NCBI RefSeq assembly: GCF_003144095.1
Contig: NZ_NSKH01000003.1
Coordinates: 62,001-126,000, forward strand
DNA: 64,000 bases
Reading direction: 5' to 3'
Origin: Streptomyces sp. ICBB 8177
GTDB lineage: Bacteria; Actinomycetota; Actinomycetes; Streptomycetales; Streptomycetaceae
This document shows, piece after piece, positions 55,063 to 63,633 of the stretch; position 1 is the first letter of the stretch, and every line of letters starts with the position of its first letter. The translations under genes and the position numbers were made by a program. The notes beneath the pieces were generated by a model, which made no database searches, had not been told where the DNA came from, and was given only the letters and a program-made list of their open reading frames with translations.

Positions 55063-56130
55063 CTACTCCTTCTTGCGCCTGCTGCCGAAGACGATCTCGT
55101 CCCAACTCGGCACCGTGGCGCGGCGGCCCGGCCGGACGCCGTCCGCCTCGGCCTGCCGGTCCGTGGTGCCGACGAGGCGGTCGCGGTGGCCCGCCACCGA
55201 GCGCGGCATCAGCACGTCCGCGTACGCGGAACCGGCGCCCGCGCTGGCCGCCGGGGCGGGCGGCGCCGCCTCCTGGGCCTCGGTCTCCTCGTCGTCCTCG
55301 GCCACCGCCGGGGTCTCCCGCTCGGCGGCGGGCGCCGACGGCACCACCATGTCGCCACGGAAGCTCGGCACCGCCTCCAGCAGGCTGGTCAGCGAGTCGC
55401 GGTCCTCCTCGGCACGCTCCGCGCGGTCGTCGGACCGCTCGCTCCGGTCGGTCCGCTCCGCGCGGTCCAGCTGGCGGTCCATCGCGCGGTCCAGCGGCCG
55501 GTCCCTGGGCAGCCGGGCGATCCTCGGCACGAACGGGAAGCTGGGCTCCGGCTGTTCCGGCGCGGTCTCGCCGATCAGCGCGCGCGCCTCGTCGTCCACC
55601 GCCTGCACCAGTCGCCGCGGCGGGTCGTAGGTCCAGCTGGCCGAGTGCGGCTCGCCCGCGACCCGGTAGGCCAGCAGCACTTCCCAGGTGCCGTCGTCAC
55701 GCCGCCAGGAGTCCCACTGCGCGCTGTCCTTCTCCGCGCCGCGCAGCAGCAGCCGTTCGGCCACCGCCTCACCCAGCTGCGGCCCGGTGCTCTCGCCCTG
55801 CCGCCGTACCGGGGTCTTGCGGGCCCGCTCGGCCATGAACGCCCGCTCGGCCAGCACCGGTCCCTCGAACCGGCGCACCCGCTCGACCGGGATTCCGGCG
55901 AGCTGGGCCACCTCTTCCGCGGAGGCGCCCGCCCGTATCCGGGCCTGGATGTCCCTGGGGCGGAGGTGGCTCTCCACCTCGATCTCGATCTGCCCGAGAC
56001 GCGCCCTGTCGTTGCGCACGGCGGCACGCAGGCGTTCGTCGATCGGAAGCGTGTACTCCGTGCTGTCCGCAGCCTTGAGCACCAGTCGTGTGCCGTCGTT
56101 GCTGACGGCCACGACACGCAGATCGGGCAT
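55063..56130 (-). CDS. sepH: Septation protein SepH (FtsZ regulator)
   Basis: 355 aa from the ATG with GGGAGG upstream. The N-terminal DUF3071 domain (MPDLRVVAVSNDGTRLVLK...; helix-turn-helix-like VAQLAGIPVERVRRFEGPVLAERAFMAERAR) is the conserved core. The middle is a charged, DR/ER-rich linker (about residues 220-260). The C-terminal motif ATVPSWDEIVFGSRRKK is the conserved SepH end. Known to bind FtsZ, stimulate its assembly and support sporulation septa. No other cell-division gene is adjacent. Confidence 0.94.
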   Translation of the reverse strand: MPDLRVVAVSNDGTRLVLKAADSTEYTLPIDERLRAAVRNDRARLGQIEIEVESHLRPRDIQARIRAGASAEEVAQLAGIPVERVRRFEGPVLAERAFMAERARKTPVRRQGESTGPQLGEAVAERLLLRGAEKDSAQWDSWRRDDGTWEVLLAYRVAGEPHSASWTYDPPRRLVQAVDDEARALIGETAPEQPEPSFPFVPRIARLPRDRPLDRAMDRQLDRAERTDRSERSDDRAERAEEDRDSLTSLLEAVPSFRGDMVVPSAPAAERETPAVAEDDEETEAQEAAPPAPAASAGAGSAYADVLMPRSVAGHRDRLVGTTDRQAEADGVRPGRRATVPSWDEIVFGSRRKKE

Positions 56131-56635
56131 GGGGACCTCCCGGGTGGTGCCTGCCGACGTCACGTGCGTCGCTGCTCCCGAAGAACGAGTGTGGCCTGCC
56201 CGACTGCTGCCTGCCACAACCTTGCCGACTTCCCCGGCGTGTCGGGGACCTTCTCCGACCCGCCGTTATGGCACGGTTACCTGTTTCGCGACTCAAAGTG
56301 ACGAAAATCATCACTCCCTGTCACGCGTGTTGCCAATTCCGGTCCTGCTGGGCGGCGTTGGGTCGCATGGCACCGTCTCGTCCCTCCGGCAGGTTCCGGG
56401 CAGCCGGACGGGAAACCGATGCCCGGGCTGGCCACAGTACTCCATTCGGACCACTCGGGTGGAGCACCGCGCCGCCCAAGTCGCGGGAGGTCAGCGGAGT
56501 TCCGTGGCCGAACACGGCCCGTGACCGCCGCGTGGGTGGTGATGTTCACAGAACGTCCAGAACCGGAACTGACGCGTTCGGCCATCTGTCCCTTCTCTGT
56601 GCAAGATGGAGAAGTGCGCCTACCGAGGGACGGAG
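56131..56635. other. Divergent region sepH / hypothetical membrane protein
   Basis: 505 bp without a supported gene. It contains the palindrome at 56298-56314 and CAAGAT at about 56602-56607, a candidate -10 for the rightward gene. The stretch 56280-56320 is unusually AT-rich. Confidence 0.5.
56298..56314. promoter_or_regulatory. Short palindrome in the sepH upstream region
   Basis: GTGACGA-AAA-TCATCAC, with arms matching at 6 of 7 positions, 168 nt upstream of sepH. It resembles sites of some developmental regulators such as BldD, but the match is incomplete. Confidence 0.4.
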
Positions 56636-57508
56636 ATGGATGACAAGCCCGAAATAGGTACTCAGTCAAGTAAACGGAGCAGTAAAGGCATATCAGACAA
56701 GAAGCGTATCGACCTGAGCCTGCCGCAGGTCGCGGGCAGCGGCGCCGCCGCCCTGGTGGCCGCCTACCTCGCCTCCTTCCTGGGGGTTTACGGCACCATC
56801 GTGGGCGCCGCCGTGGTCAGCGTGCTGGCCACCACGGGCGGCGCGATCTTCCAGCACTTCTTCCACCGCACCGGCGAGCAGCTGCGCGAGTCCACTCTCG
56901 CCCGGCCGTCCGACCGCGCCCCGCACCGCGGCGCCCGTCCCGCCCCCGGACCCCGGGCCTCCACCGCGCCGCCGGCCATCGGCGAGTACGGCGAGGCGAC
57001 CACGCACGGCACCCGGGTGCGCGGCTGGCGGCGCTCCCTGCTGGCGGCGGGTGCGCTCTTCGCGGCCGTCATGGTGGTCGTCACCGGGATCGAGCTGGCC
57101 GCGGGCAGCTCGATGGCCAGCTGGTGGGGGAACGGCGGCAAGGGCGGCACCACCTTCAGCCGCGCGGTCGACGGCGGAGGCACCTCACACGACACGCCGC
57201 GCCACCAGCCGTCCCAGGACTCCACCGGCGGCACGGACGACGGCGGCAACGGCGGTACGGGCGGCGGCGCGTCGCACGGGCCGGACGGCTCCGGCGACGG
57301 CCGCGGCGGCGGGTCCCCCACCGGTCCCGGCCCGGACCCGAGTTCGTCCACCGGCGGCGCCACCGGCCCGAGCCCGTCGCCCGACCCTTCGGACAGCCAG
57401 GGCTCGGGACAGGACCAGGGCCAGGGGCAGTCGCAGGGACAGAGCCAGGGCCAGGGCGCGGCCGGTGGCGAGGCCGCGGGCGGCCCGTCCGCGTCCGCCC
57501 AGGACTGA
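56636..57508 (+). CDS. Hypothetical two-helix membrane protein with low-complexity tail
   Basis: 290 aa. The ATG is chosen for the GAGGGACGG just upstream. Residues 1-25 are Lys/Ser-rich; the first hydrophobic segment is SGAAALVAAYLASFLGVYGTIVGAAVVSVLATTGGAIF (about residues 35-75, one or two helices). A second is at about residues 140-165 (SLLAAGALFAAVMVVVTGIELAAG). The remaining 120 residues are Gly/Ser/Asp/Gln repeats, probably extracellular. The first 70 nt are much more AT-rich than the rest. No homologue recognised. Upstream of a convergent oxidase gene. Confidence 0.8.
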   Translation: MDDKPEIGTQSSKRSSKGISDKKRIDLSLPQVAGSGAAALVAAYLASFLGVYGTIVGAAVVSVLATTGGAIFQHFFHRTGEQLRESTLARPSDRAPHRGARPAPGPRASTAPPAIGEYGEATTHGTRVRGWRRSLLAAGALFAAVMVVVTGIELAAGSSMASWWGNGGKGGTTFSRAVDGGGTSHDTPRHQPSQDSTGGTDDGGNGGTGGGASHGPDGSGDGRGGGSPTGPGPDPSSSTGGATGPSPSPDPSDSQGSGQDQGQGQSQGQSQGQGAAGGEAAGGPSASAQD

Positions 57509-57525
57509 CGCCCCGCCCCGGGGCG
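57509..57525. terminator. Short terminator hairpin
   Basis: CGCCCCG and CGGGGCG form a 7-bp stem with a 3-nt loop at the stop of the membrane protein, near the convergent oxidase stop. Confidence 0.55.
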
Positions 57526-57529
57526 CGGC

Positions 57530-58852
57530 TCAGTCGCCCAGGATCCGGCGCAGGTAGTCGTTGCCGAACACCCGCGCCGGGTCCAGCCGGTCGCGCAGCG
57601 CGGTGAACTCGCCGAAGCGGGGGTAGACCCCGGCCAGGTAGGCCGCGTCGCGGGTGTGCAGCTTGCCCCAGTGCGGCCGCCCCTCGTGGGCGGTCATGAT
57701 CCGCTCGACCGCGGTGAAGTACTCCTGGTAGCGCGAGCCGCGGTACATGTGCACGGCGATGTACGCCGAGTCGCGGCCGGAGGCGGTGGACAGCGTGATG
57801 TCGTCGGCGGGCGCCACGCGTACCTCGACGGGGAAGCTGATGCGCAGGTCGGACCGCTCGACCATCGCTTTCAGCTCGCGCAGCGCGGGCACCGCCGCCT
57901 CGCGCGGCACCGCGTACTCCATCTCCACGAAGCGCACCCGGCGCGGGCTGGTGAAGACCTTGTAGGCGGTGTCGGTGTAGGTGCGGGCGGACAGCGCGCG
58001 GCTGGAGAGCCGGGCGATGCCGGGGATGGCCGCGGGGACCGCCTTGCCGAGCGCGCAGGCCGCCTGGAAGACCCCGTTGGACAGCAGCTCGTCGTCGAGC
58101 CAGCCGCGCAGCGCGGGCAGCGGGGCGGCCGGTCCGGCGCTGCGGTTGTTGCGCTTGGTGTTGCAGTTGCCGGTGTGCGGGAACCAGTAGAACTCGAAGT
58201 GCTCGTTGTCCGCGACGAGTTGGCCGAACTCCTCGGTGACGCGCGCGAACGGCATCGGCTCCTCCCGCGCGGTCAGCAGGAACGCGGGCTCGACGGCGAA
58301 GGTGAGCGAGGCGACCACGCCGAGCGCCCCGAGGCCGAGCCGGGCGGCGGCGAAGACGTCCGCGTTCCGGCTTGCGGAGCAGGTGAGCACCGAGCCGTCG
58401 GCGGTGACGAGTTCGAGCGCGGTGACCTGGGCACTGAGAGAACCGGAGGCGCGGCCGGTGCCGTGGGTGCCGGTGCTGGTCGCCCCCGCCACCGTCTGCT
58501 CCATGATGTCGCCCATGTTGGTGAGCGACAGGCCCGCCGCGTGCAGCGCCCGGTTCAGCCGGTGCAGGGGCAGGCCCGCCTCGACGGTGACGGTGCCCGC
58601 GTCCGCGTCGATCCGGCGTATCGCGGTCAGCCGTTCGGGACGTATCAGCACCCCCTCGGTCGCGGCGGCGGCCGTGAAGGAGTGACCGGTGCCCACCGCC
58701 TTGGCGGTCAGCCCGTCCTCGGCGGCCCGGCGCACCGCGTCGGCCAGTTCGTCCACCGACGCGGGCGTGACCACCCGCCGGGGCGTGGCGGTCACGTTGC
58801 CCGCCCAGTTACGCCACGTAGTCGTCCCGCCGGTCGTGCTCGTCGCGCTCAT
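57530..58852 (-). CDS. FAD-linked sugar-1,4-lactone oxidase (ALO family)
   Basis: 440 aa. The FAD-binding PCMH domain has RRVVTPASVDELADAVRRA and GTGHSFTAAA, where the His may be the covalent flavin link; then GATSTGTHGTG. The C-terminal ALO domain ends in HWGKLH and FGNDYLRRILG, typical of D-arabinono-/L-gulonolactone oxidases and of streptomycete sugar-alcohol oxidases. Oxidises a sugar lactone or alditol with oxygen, giving hydrogen peroxide. Its start lies inside the end of the MFS gene (44-nt overlap), with GGGAGG upstream. Confidence 0.92.
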   Translation of the reverse strand: MSATSTTGGTTTWRNWAGNVTATPRRVVTPASVDELADAVRRAAEDGLTAKAVGTGHSFTAAAATEGVLIRPERLTAIRRIDADAGTVTVEAGLPLHRLNRALHAAGLSLTNMGDIMEQTVAGATSTGTHGTGRASGSLSAQVTALELVTADGSVLTCSASRNADVFAAARLGLGALGVVASLTFAVEPAFLLTAREEPMPFARVTEEFGQLVADNEHFEFYWFPHTGNCNTKRNNRSAGPAAPLPALRGWLDDELLSNGVFQAACALGKAVPAAIPGIARLSSRALSARTYTDTAYKVFTSPRRVRFVEMEYAVPREAAVPALRELKAMVERSDLRISFPVEVRVAPADDITLSTASGRDSAYIAVHMYRGSRYQEYFTAVERIMTAHEGRPHWGKLHTRDAAYLAGVYPRFGEFTALRDRLDPARVFGNDYLRRILGD

Positions 58853-60053
58853 CTGCCTGCGGTTCCTCCCGCTCAGGCGCCGGACGCAGCCGGCGGTACC
58901 CGAGGAACGCCACCACCGCGGCCGCAGCCCCGGCGGCGCCCGGCACCGCGTACCCCGCGGCCGCCCCGGCCGCGTCCACGACCGACCCGGCGGCGGAGGA
59001 CCCGAGGGCGACGCCGACCGCGAGCCCGGTGCTCGTCCAGGTCATGCCCTCGGTCAGCTTCGCGCGCGGCACCAACTGCTCGACCAGCGCCATGGTGGTG
59101 ACCATCGTGGGAGCCACGGACAGCCCCGCGACGAACAGCGCCACGGCCAGGACGGGCAGGTTCCCGACCAGTTGGAGGGGGATCATACTCACGGCCATCG
59201 CGCACACCCCCAGCACGAAGCGCCGCGGTGCCCGGCCCCGCGGCCGGACCAGCCCGAAGACCATCCCGGCGGCGCACGAGCCCAGCGCGTAGACCGCCAA
59301 CACCATGCTGGCCGCCGCCTTGTGGCCGTGTTCCTGGGCGAACGCCACCGTCACCACGTCGACCCCGCCGAAGATGGCGCCGGTGCAGGTGAACGTGGTG
59401 ACCAGCACCCGCAGGCCGGCCGAGCGCAGCACGGAGCCGCCGGTGTGGTGCTCGGGCGGGTGCGGCACCGGCTCGGTGGCCCGCTGGGCGGTGAGCCAGA
59501 AGACGCCCACGGCCAGGCACACGGCCGCGAGCAGGGGGCCGGCCTCCGGGAACCACGCGGTGCTCAGACCGATGGACACGATCGGGCCGACGATGAAGCA
59601 GACCTCGTCCATCACCGACTCGTAGGAGTACGCGGCGTGCAGCGCCGGGGAGCCCTGGTAGATCACCGCCCAGCGGGCCCGCACCATCGAGCCCATGCTC
59701 GGCGTCGCCCCGGCCAGCACCGCGCAGCAGAACAGCGTCCAGTCCGGGGCCCCGAGCCGCACGCACACCAGCAGCGCGGCCACCGCGGACACGGTGAGCA
59801 CGGCGGCCGGGCGCAGCACCCGGCGCTGCCCGTGCCGGTCGACCAGCCGGGAGACCTGCGGCCCGATCGCCGCCGCCGCGAGCGCCAGGGTCGCGGTCAG
59901 GCCGCCGGCCAGCTCGTAGCGGCCGGTGACCTGGGAGATCATCGTGACGATCCCGATCCCCAGCATCGACAGCGGCATCCGCCCGATCAGCCCGGCCGTC
60001 GAGAACCCCCGGGTGCCGGGGACGGCGAAGATCGCGCGGTACGGGGCGAGCAC
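58809..60053 (-). CDS. MFS transporter, 12-TM
   Basis: 414 aa from a GTG with GGAG upstream. Twelve predicted helices; motif A region RLVDRHGQRRVLRP, and loops RARWAVIYQGSP and LVRPRGRAPRRFV. The acidic cytoplasmic tail (EREEPQADERDEHDRR) is unusual. Related to the CynX/sugar-efflux type; no substrate is assignable. The last 44 nt overlap the oxidase start, so the two are coupled and may form an export/oxidation pair. A long palindrome lies 69 nt or more upstream. Confidence 0.87.
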   Translation of the reverse strand: MLAPYRAIFAVPGTRGFSTAGLIGRMPLSMLGIGIVTMISQVTGRYELAGGLTATLALAAAAIGPQVSRLVDRHGQRRVLRPAAVLTVSAVAALLVCVRLGAPDWTLFCCAVLAGATPSMGSMVRARWAVIYQGSPALHAAYSYESVMDEVCFIVGPIVSIGLSTAWFPEAGPLLAAVCLAVGVFWLTAQRATEPVPHPPEHHTGGSVLRSAGLRVLVTTFTCTGAIFGGVDVVTVAFAQEHGHKAAASMVLAVYALGSCAAGMVFGLVRPRGRAPRRFVLGVCAMAVSMIPLQLVGNLPVLAVALFVAGLSVAPTMVTTMALVEQLVPRAKLTEGMTWTSTGLAVGVALGSSAAGSVVDAAGAAAGYAVPGAAGAAAAVVAFLGYRRLRPAPEREEPQADERDEHDRRDDYVA

Positions 60054-60121
60054 GGGGCGCTCCAGGAATCAGGGCAGGGGTGAGCCGCCCGGGCGGGTGG
60101 GGTGGTGGCGACGGACCGGCG

Positions 60122-60156
60122 CCGTAAGGCGTGTACGTGCTGAATACACCTTACGG
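60122..60156. promoter_or_regulatory. 35-bp palindrome between the MFS gene and hemH
   Basis: Arms CCGTAAGG at 60122-60129 and CCTTACGG at 60149-60156 are perfect, and GTGTA/TACAC inner arms (60131-60135, 60145-60149) also pair. It could be a TetR- or MarR-like operator. No regulator gene is adjacent. Confidence 0.55.
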
Positions 60157-60304
60157 TCGCCGGGCGGCAAGCGATTTGCGCGCGGGCGGCGACCGTTCAC
60201 GCCACGGCCTCGCGCGGCTCCCCCGGCGCACGTGCGCGGACACGCCGGAGGCGGGCGGTGCGGCGCGCGGCGGAGGGCGGCGCGAGCGGCCGGGCGCCGG
60301 GTGG

Positions 60305-60320
60305 CAGGATCGGTGGCATG
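60305..60320 (+). promoter_or_regulatory. -10 hexamer and leaderless ATG of hemH
   Basis: CAGGAT at 60305-60310, then 7 nt, then ATG at 60318, with no Shine-Dalgarno. Confidence 0.5.
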
Positions 60321-61445
60321 CCCGATGCGCTCGATGCCCCCGTGGACGCCACCCCGTACGACGCCCTGCTGCTGCTCTCCTTCGGCGGCCCCGAGGGCCC
60401 TGACGACGTCGTCCCCTTCCTGGAGAACGTCACCGCCGGACGCGGCATCCCGCGCGAGCGGCTCAAAGAGGTCGGCCGGCACTACTTCCTGTTCGGCGGC
60501 GTCAGCCCGATCAACGCACAGAACCGCGAACTGCTGGACGCGCTGCGCGAGGACTTCGCCGCGCACGGGCTCGACCTGCCGGTGTACTGGGGCAACCGCA
60601 ACTGGACGCCGTACCTGACCGACGCCCTGCGCGCCATCGCGCGTGACGGCCACCGCCGGGTGCTCACCCTTGCCACCAGCGCCTACGCCTCCTACTCCGG
60701 CTGCCGCCAGTACCGCGAGAACCTCGCCGACGCGCTCGCCACGCTGGCCGAGGAGGGGCTGCCGGTGCCCCAGGTCGACAAGCTGCGGCACTACTTCAAC
60801 CACCCCGGCTTCGTGCTGCCGATGGCCGACGCGGTGCTGGCCGCGCTCGCCGAGCTGCCCGCGGACGCGCGCGACGGCGCCCACATCGCGTTCACCACGC
60901 ACTCCATCCCGACCTCCGCCGCCGACACCTCCGGGCCGGTCGAGGCGCACGGCGACGGCGGCGCCTACGTCGCGGAGCACCTGGACGTGGCCGCCGTGAT
61001 CGCGGAGGCGGTGCGCGAGGCGACCGGCGTGGACCACCCCTGGAAGCTCGTCTACCAGTCGCGCAGCGGCGCCCCGCACATCCCGTGGCTGGAGCCCGAC
61101 ATCTGCGACCACCTGGAGGCCGAGCACGCCGCCGGGACGCCCGCGGTCGTGATGGCACCCATCGGCTTCGTCTCCGACCACATGGAGGTCAGGTACGACC
61201 TCGACACCGAGGCCGCCGCCAAGGCCGCGGAGCTGGCACTGCCGGTCGCCCGCGCGGGCACGGTGGGCGCCGACCCGAGGTTCGCCGCCGCCGTGCGCGA
61301 GCTGGTCGCCGAGCGTGCCGCCGCCGAACGCGGGGAGCCGGTCACCCGGTGCGCGCTCGGCGCGCTGGGCCCGAGCCACGACGTGTGCCCGGCCGACTGC
61401 TGCCCGGCCCGCACGCCCCGCCCGGCCGCCGCGGGCCGGGACTGA
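60318..61445 (+). CDS. hemH: Ferrochelatase (coproporphyrin ferrochelatase type)
   Basis: 375 aa. Inserts Fe into coproporphyrin III in actinobacteria. Features: [53 protein letters not shown], the metal-site THSIP, and [16 protein letters not shown] with the family-conserved Glu, then [17 protein letters not shown]. The C-terminal [19 protein letters not shown] (shortened: C...C...CC) is the set that binds a [2Fe-2S] cluster in actinobacterial ferrochelatases. The Ala/Arg-rich end is variable. Confidence 0.95.
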   Translation: MPDALDAPVDATPYDALLLLSFGGPEGPDDVVPFLENVTAGRGIPRERLKEVGRHYFLFGGVSPINAQNRELLDALREDFAAHGLDLPVYWGNRNWTPYLTDALRAIARDGHRRVLTLATSAYASYSGCRQYRENLADALATLAEEGLPVPQVDKLRHYFNHPGFVLPMADAVLAALAELPADARDGAHIAFTTHSIPTSAADTSGPVEAHGDGGAYVAEHLDVAAVIAEAVREATGVDHPWKLVYQSRSGAPHIPWLEPDICDHLEAEHAAGTPAVVMAPIGFVSDHMEVRYDLDTEAAAKAAELALPVARAGTVGADPRFAAAVRELVAERAAAERGEPVTRCALGALGPSHDVCPADCCPARTPRPAAAGRD

Positions 61446-61492
61446 CCGCGGTCCGCCCGACGCCGTACGACACCGACCCTGGAAAGGACGCC

Positions 61493-62314
61493 GTGACCGA
61501 CGACTCCGGCACCCCCGAAGACCTGGACCGGCACCTGCTCGACGTCGCGCTGGAGGCCGCCCGTCGCGCCGGCGCTCTGCTGCGCGACGGCCGCCCCGAG
61601 GACCTCGCGGTGGCCGCCACCAAGACCAGCCCGATCGACGTGGTGACCGAGATGGACCTCGCCGCCGAGAAGCTGATCACCGGCTACCTGGCCGAGGCGC
61701 GCCCCGACGACGGCCTGCTCGGCGAGGAGGGCGCGAGCCGGGAGGGCACCTCGGGGGTGCGCTGGGTCATCGACCCGCTGGACGGCACGGTCAACTACCT
61801 CTACGGCCTGCCGTCCTGGTCGGTGAGCATCGCCGCGGAGCGCGACGGCGTGGCGCTGGCCGGGGTCGTCGAGGCGCCGATGCGCCGCGAGACGTACCAC
61901 GCGGTGCGCGGCGGGGGAGCGTTCGTCAACGGGCGCGCCGTGCGGTGCCGTCCCGCGCCCCAGGACTTCTCGCAGGCCCTGATCGGCACCGGCTTCGGCT
62001 ACCTCACCGAGCGCCGGGTGGCGCAGGCCGAAGTGGCCCGGCAGCTGCTGCCGAAGGTGCGCGACATCCGGCGGGCGGGCTCCGCCGCGATCGACCTGTG
62101 CGACGTGGGCTGCGGACGGCTGGACGGCTACTACGAGCGCGGGCTCAACCCCTGGGACCGGGCGGCCGGCGTGCTCTTCGCCCGGGAGGCGGGCGCGCTG
62201 ACCGGTGGACGGCCCGGGAGCCCTGCCGGGGACGACCTGACCGTCGCCGGCTCCCCGGGCCTGTTCGAGCCCCTCCAGGCCTTCCTGGAGGACCTCGGCG
62301 CCTGGCACGACTGA
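61493..62314 (+). CDS. Inositol monophosphatase family phosphatase
   Basis: 273 aa from a GTG with GGAAAGGA upstream. Metal ligands and motifs: GEEG (Glu ligand), WVIDPLDGTVNYLYGLP (DPxDGT), and the C-terminal NPWDRAAGVLFAREAGA (WDxAAG). The N-terminal helix and KTSPIDVVTEMDLAAE are regular. Members hydrolyse myo-inositol phosphates or other sugar phosphates; which is uncertain. It follows hemH by 47 nt, probably the same transcript. Confidence 0.92.
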   Translation: MTDDSGTPEDLDRHLLDVALEAARRAGALLRDGRPEDLAVAATKTSPIDVVTEMDLAAEKLITGYLAEARPDDGLLGEEGASREGTSGVRWVIDPLDGTVNYLYGLPSWSVSIAAERDGVALAGVVEAPMRRETYHAVRGGGAFVNGRAVRCRPAPQDFSQALIGTGFGYLTERRVAQAEVARQLLPKVRDIRRAGSAAIDLCDVGCGRLDGYYERGLNPWDRAAGVLFAREAGALTGGRPGSPAGDDLTVAGSPGLFEPLQAFLEDLGAWHD

Positions 62315-62350
62315 CCGTCGGTCCCCGCGCACGACGTTTCCCGCGCACGC

Positions 62351-62394
62351 GGGACGGCGCCCCGGCCACCGTGAGGTGGCCGGGGCGCCGTCCC
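62351..62394 (+). terminator. Long terminator hairpin after the phosphatase gene
   Basis: A perfect 20-bp stem (GGGACGGCGCCCCGGCCACC and complement) with loop GTGA, 36 nt after the stop. Confidence 0.9.
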
Positions 62395-62456
62395 GTCCCA
62401 TCGTGCGCTGCCGCGTGCGTGAACCCCGCGAGGAGCCGTAGGCCGCCCGGAAACGC

Positions 62457-62476
62457 AAAAGGGCGCGTGCGCGCCC
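62457..62476 (-). terminator. Terminator of the 57-aa gene
   Basis: Read leftward: GGGCGCG-CA-CGCGCCC hairpin followed by TTTT, an intrinsic-type signal just past the stop of the leftward gene. Confidence 0.6.
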
Positions 62477-62490
62477 CTTCGGCCACCGCG

Positions 62491-62664
62491 TCAGGCGACG
62501 CGGGGAGCGACCTCGACTCCGTGCTCCGCGGCGAGGCGGCGCAGGTCGTCCAGCTCGGACTGCTCGACCTCGGCGAGGAAGTCGTCGCCCGTCTCCCGGG
62601 CACGGCTGAGGTCCGACTCAGCGTTCCGTATGCGCTGCATGATTCCGGTCGTGAACGCGTCCAT
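62491..62664 (-). CDS. Small conserved protein, 57 aa
   Basis: Starts at the ATG with GAGGGG upstream (the longer frame is unsupported). Two amphipathic helices (MDAFTTGIMQRIRNAESDLSRARE, then DDFLAEVEQSELDDLRRLAAEHG) suggest a helical hairpin or coiled-coil, with no transmembrane segment. Not recognised as a named protein; the length, codon use and position beside cutR are consistent with a conserved streptomycete small protein. Confidence 0.75.
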   Translation of the reverse strand: MDAFTTGIMQRIRNAESDLSRARETGDDFLAEVEQSELDDLRRLAAEHGVEVAPRVA

Positions 62665-62973
62665 GAGGCGCCCCCTCGTCGTCGTCGGGTGCACAAGGTG
62701 GTGTCGATGATCTGCGGGTCCTGGGCGATCACGGCGAACGCGTGTGGAGCACGCGGCAGATGAGGCGCGATCGCGGGGTTGCAGTCGTCTTCCCCCACCC
62801 CGGAGGGGCGGAAACCTCGGGACGCCGGAAAATCTCACGGGACGGTTTCCCCCAGCCACCGGTCCTCGCGCGCACGGGACCGCGTACGGGACAGGGGCTT
62901 ACCGGTGTTTTATGGGCATCCGAGGCAGGATGGAGACCTACCCGCCTGCTTTTTTCGTGGAAGGACCACCTAC
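62665..62973. other. Divergent region before cutR
   Basis: 309 bp with no gene. CAGGAT near 62922 may be a -10 for cutR, and a T6 stretch lies near 62949. Nothing more certain is visible. Confidence 0.4.
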
Positions 62974-63627
62974 GTGCGCGTACTCGTCGTCGAGGACGAG
63001 CAGCTGCTCGCCGATGCCGTGGCCACCGGCCTGCGCCGGGAGGCCATGGCCGTCGATGTCGTCTACGACGGCGGCGCCGCCCTGGAGCGCATCGGGGTCA
63101 ACGACTACGACGTCGTCGTCCTCGACCGCGACCTGCCCGTGGTGCACGGCGACGAGGTCTGCCGCAAGCTCGTCGGCCTCGGGCTGCCCACCCGGGTGCT
63201 GATGCTGACCGCCGCGGGCGACGTCAGCGACCGTGTCGAGGGCCTGGAGCTGGGCGCGGACGACTACCTGCCCAAGCCCTTCGCCTTCAGCGAGCTGACC
63301 GCCCGGGTGCGCGCCCTGGGTCGCCGCACCAGCACGCCGCTGCCCCCGGTGCTGGAGCGGGCCGGCATCCGGCTCGACCCGAACCGCCGCGAGGTCTTCC
63401 GCGACGGCCGGGAGATCCACCTCGCGCCCAAGGAGTTCGCGGTGCTGGAGGTCCTGCTGCGCAGCGAGGGGTCGGTGGTCTCCGCCGAGCAACTGCTGGA
63501 GAAGGCCTGGGACGAGAACACCGACCCGTTCACCAACGTCGTGCGGGTCACCGTCATGACGCTGCGGCGCAAGCTCGGCGAGCCCGCGGTCATCGTGACC
63601 GTGCCCGGCTCGGGTTACCGGATCTGA
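62974..63627 (+). CDS. cutR: Response regulator CutR (OmpR family)
   Basis: 217 aa from a GTG with GGAAGGACC upstream. Receiver: VLVVEDEQLLADAVATGLRRE, phosphoacceptor Asp in VVVLDRDLPVVHGDEV (about residue 51), LMLTA and GADDYLPKPFAFSEL. OmpR winged helix: LAPKEFAVLEVLLRSEGSVVSAEQLLEKAW, VTVMTLRRKLG, VPGSGYRI. The sequence agrees with the CutR I know from Streptomyces, part of a CutRS system linked to secreted-protein disulfide stress. Confidence 0.95.
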   Translation: MRVLVVEDEQLLADAVATGLRREAMAVDVVYDGGAALERIGVNDYDVVVLDRDLPVVHGDEVCRKLVGLGLPTRVLMLTAAGDVSDRVEGLELGADDYLPKPFAFSELTARVRALGRRTSTPLPPVLERAGIRLDPNRREVFRDGREIHLAPKEFAVLEVLLRSEGSVVSAEQLLEKAWDENTDPFTNVVRVTVMTLRRKLGEPAVIVTVPGSGYRI

Positions 63628-63633
63628 TAGCGG

